From Adiantum capillus-veneris (lineage: Eukaryota > Streptophyta > Polypodiopsida > Polypodiales > Pteridaceae): a stretch of DNA of 64,000 nucleotides. The stretch covers positions 109,893,977 to 109,957,976 of the forward strand of contig CM043949.1 of NCBI GenBank assembly GCA_014529385.2, given 5' to 3'. The notes under the pieces are model-generated. The model made no database searches and was not told where the DNA came from. It was given only the letters and a program-made list of their open reading frames with translations. Positions 55,050 through 64,000 of the stretch are shown here, in pieces. How positions within the stretch are numbered: the first letter of the stretch is position 1; each line of letters opens with the position of its first letter. The translations under genes were made by a program, and so were the position numbers.

Positions 55050-55908
55050 ATGGATTTTGGAGAGCAAAAACAACAATTTTGTGCGCGTTTAACAGAGGAT
55101 ATGGCGAAATATGTTAACCTACAGGGGTCGACCTACTTCAATAGGATTGACCTAAAAAGTGGCTACCATCAAATAAGGATAGTTGATCAACGCATTGTAA
55201 AGACCACATTTCGTACTATGTTTGGTCTTTACGAGTACATTGTCATGCATTTTGGCTTGACCAATGCACCAACCACAATTAACCGCTTGATGGAGAAGCT
55301 ATTCAGGCCTACCAAACCTTTACTGGAGTGTTCTTTGATGATATAATCATCTACTCTAATTCATTAGACGAACACAAGCAACACCTCCAGGTAATATTTC
55401 AAGTTTTATGAGAGAATAAACTTTATATTAGTGAAAGAAAAGTGAATTTTTCTTACAAGAGATTCACTATTTAGGTCACATTATCTCTCAAGATGGCATC
55501 CAAATGGATCCATCAAAGTTAGAGGTAATAAAAGGATGGCCTAATCCAAGGAATCTGCATGAAGTAAGAAGCTTTATAGGTATGTGTGCATACTATAGAC
55601 GCTTCATAGAAAAGTTCTCACAAATTGCACGACCATTACTGACCTAACCAAGAAAAAAATTAGGTATATATGGTCCACCAAGGAGAACAATGATTTTGAA
55701 AAGCTTATCTCTCAACCTGTGCTTACACTGCCGGATCTCTCAAAGCCCTTTAAGGTCCAATGCCACGCTTGTAGTGATTGCCTTGGAGCCGTTTTGCTCC
55801 AAGAAGGGCATGCCATAGCCTATGAAAGTCGAAGGCTTGATCCTGTTGAGCAAGCTCTAGGCATATATGAGAAGGAACTCTCAACAGTTCTACATGCTCT
55901 AGACTTGT
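55050..55908 (+). pseudogene. Gypsy copy C: Gag-RT fusion and RNase H remnant
   Basis: DFGEQKQQFCARLTEDMAKYV (Gag end) continues directly into LQGSTYFNRIDLKSGYHQIR (RT), so about 1.27 kb present in copy B is deleted. RT continues to the region of the FFDD box in another frame (about 55325). RNase H block KPFKVQCHACSDCLGAVLLQ and DPVEQALGIYEKEL, ending at 55908 where the sequence changes to reverse-strand hAT. Confidence 0.88.
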
Positions 55909-57464
55909 GAGATTTTGGATCCAAAGTGAATGCTGCATTGTGTAATGGCATGTGCATTTGCGTCCATCAAGATTCTGTGCATGAATCTAGAAATAATTTA
56001 TCTCTACCAGTGTAGCCTTGAAAGTCCTTGAGCTTTTCAATGTCTTTTGATATATACCAATATACCTTTCCAAAAACAAAAGCGTCTTTATCCACCAAGG
56101 GCAACAGGTCCACAAAAGGGTTTAGTAACATTGACAACTTTTTTCACATTTCTCCAGAACACTGGAAAATTGACGAGTTGATGAACCCTTAATGTTGTAG
56201 CTTGGAAGTTGGGATGTTTTCTAAGCCATGCATCCCATTGCCTGTCAGCAAATGTCTCCACCAAGGCATGTCAAACATCTTTCGATGTTGACAATATACA
56301 TAATGTACATAAGCAAACCAAGTCGCACAAAAGAATTGTAATGCCTTGTTAGGCGGCTTGGTTTTGAACAGAGCATATAAAAATTGATGCTCTCTAATGA
56401 AATTTACTATTGTGTTTGCTTCCAACAGTAGTATTTATTTTTTCAAGTTTGCCAATGTCTTTCAGAAGAAAATTGTTAGCATGTGCACTGCATGGTACCC
56501 ATGTTAATTCCGAATACTTTGCTTGAATTACAAGACCTGCACCTTCGTAATTTGCAGCATTGTCGGTGACAATGGCTGTCATATTCTTTGGTCCTTCAGC
56601 TTTTGATATAGCGCAGAATGTTTTTTTCCTTCAAGGACGTGTCAATGACTTCTAAAAATAACGACCCTTGAGGACAAATCACCATCACATTGATTAAAGG
56701 TTTTTTCTGACAATTGGTCCATCCATCCAAAGCTATAGTACATCCAAAAGTAGGAACATATTCCAATATTTCACGTCTGAGCATGATTTATACCTCATCT
56801 TTGACTTTGTCAACATACTTTGTGCGCATTTTATTATAAATCCTTTTTTGGAGGTGCTCAACATCAATGAATCTTTGAAGATTTGATTCCGCACTACATT
56901 GAATGGAATACCACATGGAAGAAATGCTTGCGTCCACTTCAAATGTAGCATGTATAACCATTGTTTATTAAAAGCTTGATGGAGTGTTTGATCCGTAGAT
57001 AACCCTCTTCCAATATCATCGGTACAATTTCACTTTGAATTAGATGCATTACTGGATGAACCTACGTCAAAGGATGGTGTACCGTGCACGCCACCCTAGT
57101 AACAAGGATTAAAAGAATTTTTCTCTCTATTATTAGTCTTCATTGGATTCCTCTCCTCATTTGTAATAGATTCTTCTTCATCCATTGAATCTGCTCTTCC
57201 CATAGTACGACCGCTGCTGATTACCCCTTTACTTTTGCCCTCAAGGAAAACCTTTACTTTTCATACATAATCCAGAAATATTTTATTTATGTCTCGTGGA
57301 GGCAAGGTACAAGGCCCAACATTGCGTGGCACTTTGAACAAATGCTCTTTGATCCTCGTAGCATTGCCACTGAACACATGGTGACAAGACTTGCACTTCA
57401 ATCAAGATGTAGTTCGTCCTGGCGCTATTTCATGCACATACGTCCACTCGTGACCACGAATCAT
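55909..57464 (-). pseudogene. hAT transposase pseudogene (copy 2), C-terminus missing
   Basis: Reverse strand from a BED finger at ATG 57464 (MIRGHEWTYVHEIAPGRTTS, then CKSCHHVFSGNATRIKEHL; one stop inside) through a DUF659 core: FGCTIALDGWTNCQKKPLIN (about 56735, first acidic residue), IVTDNAANYEGAGLVIQAKY (56575, second), PCSAHANNFLLKDIGKLE, then WWRHLLTG and WWTQMHMPLHNAAFTLDP, where it stops at 55909 against gypsy copy C. The dimerisation domain is missing. Multiple frameshifts. It keeps a canonical DGWTN where the transposase at 1877-3796 has DGCSN. Protein similarity to that gene is clear but distant, so these are different subfamilies. Confidence 0.85.
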
Positions 57465-57745
57465 GATGCACAAAAGAGATTTGTAAAAATAGATAATTGT
57501 AATTTTTAAATTAATCTTTTTTTATTAATCACACGTAAAGTATACAATTTATCAATTGATTATGCCAAAAAATTAAAAGTACATAGTCGACTAATCGTAT
57601 CGGACAACAATTTTGTATCATATCCACATATTCAAAAAGAGCATATAATTCATTGTTTAGGTATTTGGAATAAATTTTGAATACTTTACACCTAGAAATG
57701 ATAAGAATTGTATCCTAAATAATATTTTGTCACATCGGATCATCT
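57465..57745. other. Upstream of hAT copy 2, non-coding
   Basis: AT-rich, presumably the transposase promoter region. No gene. Confidence 0.5.
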
Positions 57746-58378
57746 CAAAGTGTGAGCATAATACTCTAACTCAACGGGATGGTCATTGGTTACCAACGAT
57801 CAATTTTGAATTGTAGCTATATTATCATATTTTTTACAAATCACATCGGTAAAAACAATATGTATTGATCATTGCATTTCTTCCTGGAAGTGTGAGCAAC
57901 TACTCTAACACAACAAGGTGATAACATCATTGTAATAGAAGCACTTCTAGTGATACAAGATAAACATCAAGTATAGCCAAAAAACTTTAATTGACAATAC
58001 ACCTGAAAGTGTGAGCAGCTGCTCTAACACAACAAGGTGATAACATTATCGTAGTTGAAGAATTTCTAACTGTACAAGATAAGCATCAAGTACGATAAAA
58101 ATGCCTCAGTTAGAAACTTCGTCAACATTCTGCCATGTGTGAGTATATCACTCTAGCACAAAGATTCATAGAAATTCTTAATTCTTAAACCTTACTCTAA
58201 GTGAAACAATTGATTATCTCCAGTGCAAGTAAACACTCTTACGCTAGAACAAAAGTAAATAATCACGATTTACGTTACACACCCATCTTCAAGTGTGAGT
58301 ATATACTCCAACAGAATGATAGATGGTTCTCAAGGTGATTTTCTTCTCTTTAAGTGTGAAACAACTCCAATACAGCAA
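57746..58378 (+). repeat. Right subterminal repeat array
   Basis: Seven units AAGTGTGAGC, about 6 variable bases, CTCTAACACAACA starting at about 57747, 57887, 58006, 58135, 58223, 58290 and 58351. The second and third share extra flank (AAGGTGATAACAT). Inverted relative to the left array. Confidence 0.82.
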
Positions 58379-58745
58379 GAGCAAGTTCTAAATTTTATTT
58401 TGATTCAAAACTATTCAATTCAAAATTTAAAACAAAAAGAACTATAAATTATAAAACTAAAATGTAAATTAATTTTAACTAAATATTATTTTCTATATTG
58501 TTATATATATTTTATCTTTAGAGAGAAGATGATTACTTTTATTAGGTAGCTCAATGTTTGGTTGTGTGAAATTTGATAGCTCCGGTGGTTATATATATAT
58601 AATGATTTTTTTGATCGAAGAATTCTTCGATCTAAGTATATGGAAATAATAGGGAGAGCCGAATTAAGTGATGTGTCACCGTATAATACGACTGTTTTAT
58701 ATCCCCTAACATATTATACGGGCATTAAACGCGTATAATTATACG

Positions 58746-59990
58746 TTTAAATAAACTTTCTAGACATAGTATTTTGTCACATGAGGGCAATCACACTACT
58801 TATAGATGGGCATTCATCATGATTGGAAAACAAACTCTTCCTTTATTGACAAAGGGGTACAAAATCCTCCACCTCAAGGAACTCTTCTTTAGACGTTTCA
58901 TTTTATAATGTAATGTGATACATCAAAGAAAATAACATGTTGACAAATTTTTAGAAAGTTCTCATTGTCATTTCAAAGACAACCATCATCCAACTAATCT
59001 CCATGTCTAATATGAGACAATGGAAGATAGTGTGGCCACTTGACACTCTTGCAAGGAAAATTTTACATTGCCCTTCCTCCTTCCTAGTTGAATGACAAAC
59101 TCTCTTTAAACCCTTGTTGCAATGATGAAAGACCCATCTATCAATCCCTCATGTGAAGGGTTGATCACCCTCAAAGGGTGCGCACATAGACAGTTCAATA
59201 AGCCATAGCGGCTAAAAACCCTGACATGGCAATCAAACTCTTGCTGTCATGGTTTTTGTATTAAAGTAGGGTAGTGCACACAATTGGACGCTGCGGCTGC
59301 ACATATTCTGGGTCACTTTTTGCCTTCGCCACTCAACAAGCCACCTACTAGGGGCCTCCTCCACCTGTTGTGCCATCACAAGCACACATGTGCAACAAAC
59401 AACCTCATGACCATACCAACACACCACACTTGCATGCTTTCCATAACTGTAGCTAGCACGGCAGCACAAAAATGTGATGCATTCAAGTAGCTGTAGATCC
59501 AATTCGTTGATCTTGCCGTGACCTGCTGTAGGTGGATGATGGTTTTTTTGCTGCCACATGCTCTTGCAACATATTGAGCACCAACTTCCTGCTGTGATGC
59601 CAACCAGTATACTCAACTACCACCGCCTGAAGCCTCTACAACAGGTGTACACCACCATGTTAAATAGCCGCCTCTTCTTGCATGGGTCTACGCTACGATA
59701 ATAAGAAACAACTCCAAGTGGCAAAAAAGGCTACCCTTCACATCCAGATCACAACTGTGTTTGCTCTCTCTCTCTCTCTCTACCCACAAGAAATATGGCA
59801 ATGACAAATTTAGAAGCGCCTCTCCCACTTGGCCAATGCTATATTTTTCTTTCTAAGTGCAAGTTCCATAACCTTATTTGCCTTCTCACCAATTATTCGT
59901 GCTTAATTTCATGTTTGTAGAGAAAGAGGATGGAGCAGCAACGCCCTCATGTGCAACGAGGATCTCCGCTTTTAAATAGAGATTGAGATA
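58746..59990. other. No gene recognised
   Basis: Short open frames (longest about 127 codons, reverse strand 59233-59616) without recognisable domains. Confidence 0.4.
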
Positions 59991-60337
59991 AACAAAGATA
60001 GAGTTAGTGATAGAGCTAAAGACTTAACAAAATAGAGCTACAGAGTTATTGGTCCTAGAGTTAGAGAGTATTTAGACGTGATAGAGTTAAATATTTCAAT
60101 TATGATGCTAGAGTCAGAGTGTTCCAGAAAGGGAAAGTGTTATGGAGAGAGTGATATAGTTAGAGAGGACTTAGACATGATAGGAGACTTAAGAGTTATT
60201 TTAGCTACATTGATAGAGTCGGAATCTTACAGAGAGAGTGCTAGAGTTAAAGGGTGTTACATAGATAATGCTAGAGCTAGAGGGTGTTATAGTGGTAAAG
60301 TCAAAATGTTACAAAGAGAATGCTAGAGTTAGAGAGC

Positions 60338-60621
<284 letters not shown>

Positions 60622-60746
60622 TAGAGTTACAAAAAGAGTGCTAGAGTTAGAGAGTGTTAGAGAGATCAGAGCTAGAGAGTTAGTGATAGAGTTAGAGAGT
60701 GTGAGAAAGAGTGCTAGAGTTAGAAAGTGTTAAGAGTGATCAAAGC

Positions 60747-60747
<1 letters not shown>

Positions 60748-60841
<94 letters not shown>
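60748..60841. repeat. (AG)n microsatellite
   Basis: About 94 bp of uninterrupted AG inside the GAGTTA minisatellite. Confidence 0.97.
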
Positions 60842-60845
<4 letters not shown>

Positions 60846-61965
60846 CTAGAGTTAGAGAGTGTTAGAGAGATCAGAGCTAGAGAGTTAGTAATAGAGTTAG
60901 AGAGTGTGAGAAAGAGTTCTAGAGTTATAAAGTGTTAGAGTGATCATAGCTAGAGAGTTAATGCCAGAGTTAGAGAGTTGGAGGTACAAAGTTATTATTG
61001 CTACAATTAGAGAGTTAGTGATAGAGTTAGAGAGTTGGAGTTAGAGAGTTACATTGATAGACTTAGAGAGTGGAGTCAGTTAGAGAGTTGGAGTTAGAAT
61101 TACATTGACAGAGTTAGTCATATTAGAGTTAGTGATAGCGATAGAGTGAGAGAGTTAGTGGAAGAATGTTATAGATAGAGTTAGTTAGTGGTAAATCTAA
61201 AGAGTTGGAGTTAGAGTTACATTGATAGAGTTAGAGAGTGAGTTAGAGGGTTAGTGATAGCATAAGAGAAAGAGTTAGTGGAAGAGTGTTACAGATAGAG
61301 TTAGAGTGTTAGTGGTAAAGTTAGAGAATTGGAGTTAGAATTACATTAATAAAGTTAGAGAGTTAGTTATAGAGTTAGAGAATTAGAGTTATTCTAGTTA
61401 TAGTGATAGAGTTACATTGATAGAGTCAGAATGTGATTAGAGAGTTAGTGATAGAGCCAGAAAGTTAGTAGAAGAGTGTTATAGACACATTTAGAGAGTC
61501 AGTGGTAAAGTTAGAGAGTTGGAGGGTCAATTAGTGATATAGTTACAAAGATAGGTATTAGAGAGTTGGAGTTACAAAGAGGCAGACTTAGTCCCTTGTT
61601 AGAGAGCATGTGGGAAAGGGATTTCGTACACCACAAAGACCAAATTTAAAATATGAGCGACCTATGAATATTGGTGATTTGACTTGGCACTGCAAACCCT
61701 TGTCAACCTCTCTTAACATTGTTATTTGCTAATTGAACTTTGGCAACCCAGTTTCTATATCCAATGTTGTGCATTATTTGACCTAAAATGCGCTCTCTCC
61801 TAGCACTTTTGGGGGCAAGAAAAATGTTTGGGTGGGGATCAAATATACTATAGACGGATGCACGATGGACCTAAAAAATACTCATAATAGCACAATACAT
61901 ACCCTAAACAATAAGCGACATACTTGAATCATCGCACACGGACATGATCGATCTCAACATGAACA

Positions 61966-62757
<792 letters not shown>

Positions 62758-62935
62758 TTTTGAATTAGAAATGTATTACATTCAATATTGGTCATTGCAT
62801 TCAATGAACATTGTCAGTTTCTAGATTAGGTCAATATCTAAGCACTTCTTTTGAATTAGAAATGTATTATGTTCAATATTGGTCATTACATTCAATGAAC
62901 ATTGTCAACTTCTAGATTAGGTCAATATCTAAGCC
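62758..62935. repeat. 91-bp tandem duplication
   Basis: The block TTTTGAATTAGAAATGTATT...CAATATCTAAGC occurs at 62758 and again at 62849 with a few substitutions. Confidence 0.92.
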
Positions 62936-64000
62936 GCAAACCCAATTTGGGTATTTGTAGCTATTTTTCAAGGAGGCTAGGATGGCCACAATGTGGAACC
63001 GAGTTTTTTCATTCTCGCAGTTTTTGTGTCTTGTGTTTGTGTCTAGAATGATAATAATAAGACATGTTTGCATGTCTTTGATAGCTTTTGGGTGTCAATA
63101 TGAGGGTGAAGTACCAAGCTATATCAATACGCGGGCAAACAAACACAGAGGATAGGTCAACAAAATGCAAAAAGTGCCACTTTTTAATATCTAATTCTAC
63201 ACATAGTTTTAGAATTTTTGTGGCTATAACAACCATATACTAAGACTAGGAACCCATTGAAGTTCATGGAAAAAATAGGTTTGTAGCATGAACAATTTTA
63301 TATATGGTGTGCTATGGGGGTAACCGTGAAAGTATGATGTTTTCAATAAAATGCAGCACTACTTTGGCTTTGGATCCTTGTCATGACCAATACATCAAGA
63401 GATAGACATGTAACTTATTTTCCAAAATTGGAATGGGTTCTTAGATTGAAGCTTACATGTAAGGATTTCTAAAAATTCACACATATACTATGAGTATTGA
63501 TTTTTTTTTCCAAAACCCTAAAAGGATACTTTTATGTCCTGGTAGGTTATTAAACTAGTGTATATCTATTCATGTTGTGCCATGAATTATGTGCTTGATA
63601 GGAAGGCCATGACTACATCATTTGTATTGCTAGCACCTTGTGTACAAAAATTTCTCGTTGCTGCAATCATATACAACAATCACAAGCAATGATACCAGCT
63701 TCAACTCTTTCTAAACAGAGTAGCTGATGTTATAGCGGAAGCGTAAACCATACTTTAGTGGAATGAGTCCACACTATTGGCATGCCATGCATGCATCCCA
63801 GATAAATAGTGTGGAAGCCCTTGGCTTCAATGACAGTCTCCACAGTGTGAGCATACATCACAGTTGTTATTGTTGACCATAACTGTGAGCTTATATCCTC
63901 TTATGGCCAAACCAGTGTGCCACTATCCTTGATCCTAAGTCAATAAATAGTACTCTGGCACGAAATAGAAGCCTTGCTTTGAAATAAATTTGGCAAAGCA
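62936..64000. other. No gene recognised
   Basis: AT-rich, frames shorter than about 75 codons on both strands; nothing recognised up to the window edge. Confidence 0.4.

Larger units (their letters stand above)
52138..55908 (+). mobile_element. Ty3/gypsy element, copy C (old, truncated)
   Basis: Relative of copies A and B. 5' LTR at 52138-53590, then the tRNA-Met primer site (TTGGTATCAGAGC at 53591), decayed gag, a join of Gag end to RT near 55125, RNase H up to VLHALDL, and an abrupt end at about 55908. Integrase and 3' LTR are missing. Many stops and indels; the most diverged of the three. Confidence 0.9.
49679..58745. mobile_element. Candidate large hAT-type transposon carrying a kinase-like gene (copy 2)
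   Basis: Inferred element. Ends: TTATACG motifs at 49679-49685 and 49701-49707 on the left and in inverted or palindromic form at 58680-58686 and 58732-58745 on the right. GATCGAAG palindromes occur near both ends (49771-49864; 58613-58632). Inverted arrays of AAGTGTGAGC-N-CTCTAACACAACA units lie inside each end (49961-50866 left, 57746-58378 right). Contents: kinase-like pseudogene (+), gypsy copy C, hAT transposase pseudogene (-). Exact termini and target duplication were not established. Confidence 0.6.

Noticed and set aside
57746..58378. Regularly spaced repeats resembling a CRISPR array
   Set aside because: Units are degenerate, have an inverted partner array 7 kb away, no cas genes are present, and the genome is eukaryotic; they fit transposon subterminal repeats.
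59233..59616. 127-codon reverse ORF with many Cys
   Set aside because: Three overlapping frames in both orientations are open; no domain motif found.

Overview
This window looks like intergenic, transposon-dominated nuclear DNA of a land plant. The evidence is the mix of Ty1/copia and Ty3/gypsy LTR retrotransposons primed by initiator tRNA-Met, a MULE transposase with a SWIM finger and spliceosomal introns, degraded PPR and subtilase genes, and long dinucleotide microsatellites. The PPR and MULE-SWIM style fits a fern or other early-diverging lineage, but that is a tentative inference. I see no gene that is clearly intact and host-functional, and no rRNA or tRNA gene.

Layout. 1-4.9 kb: AT-rich tandem repeats, a protein-kinase-like ORF (+), and convergent to it a BED/DUF659 hAT transposase (-). 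4.9-14.0 kb: a Ty1/copia element (+) with a second, smaller copia element (-) nested in its leader; the inner one has perfect 5-bp target duplications. 14.0-21.8 kb: a short GC-rich repeat patch, then a defective Ty3/gypsy chromovirus-like element (copy A, -) abutting the 3' end of a MULE/SWIM transposase pseudogene (21.8-24.4 kb, -). 24.4-26.3 kb: microsatellites and a foldback-like segment with 40-bp perfect inverted repeats enclosing three 34-bp palindromes. 26.9-29.0 kb: PPR and subtilisin-like pseudogenes, the latter cut by a LINE (-). 29.0-41.9 kb: that LINE, itself split in its endonuclease domain by an almost intact gypsy element (copy B, +) with an ATAAA target duplication. 41.9-49.7 kb: mostly unrecognised sequence with a duplicated ~450-bp segment, PPR debris, an LTR-like end and a LINE endonuclease scrap. 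49.7-58.7 kb: a candidate large DNA transposon with inverted arrays of subterminal repeats at its two ends. It carries a second kinase-like pseudogene (+) and a second, diverged hAT transposase pseudogene (-), and is disrupted by gypsy copy C. 58.7-64 kb: unrecognised sequence, a C-poor GAGTTA-type minisatellite and very long (AC)n and (AG)n tracts.

How it fits together. Most of the window is explained by serial insertion. The most unusual signal is that a kinase-like gene and a hAT transposase occur convergently twice, in two clearly diverged copies. In the second case both lie inside one set of inverted subterminal repeats. This suggests an undescribed hAT-type transposon family carrying a protein-kinase-like cargo gene. 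All identifications are by eye from motifs; no database search was run.
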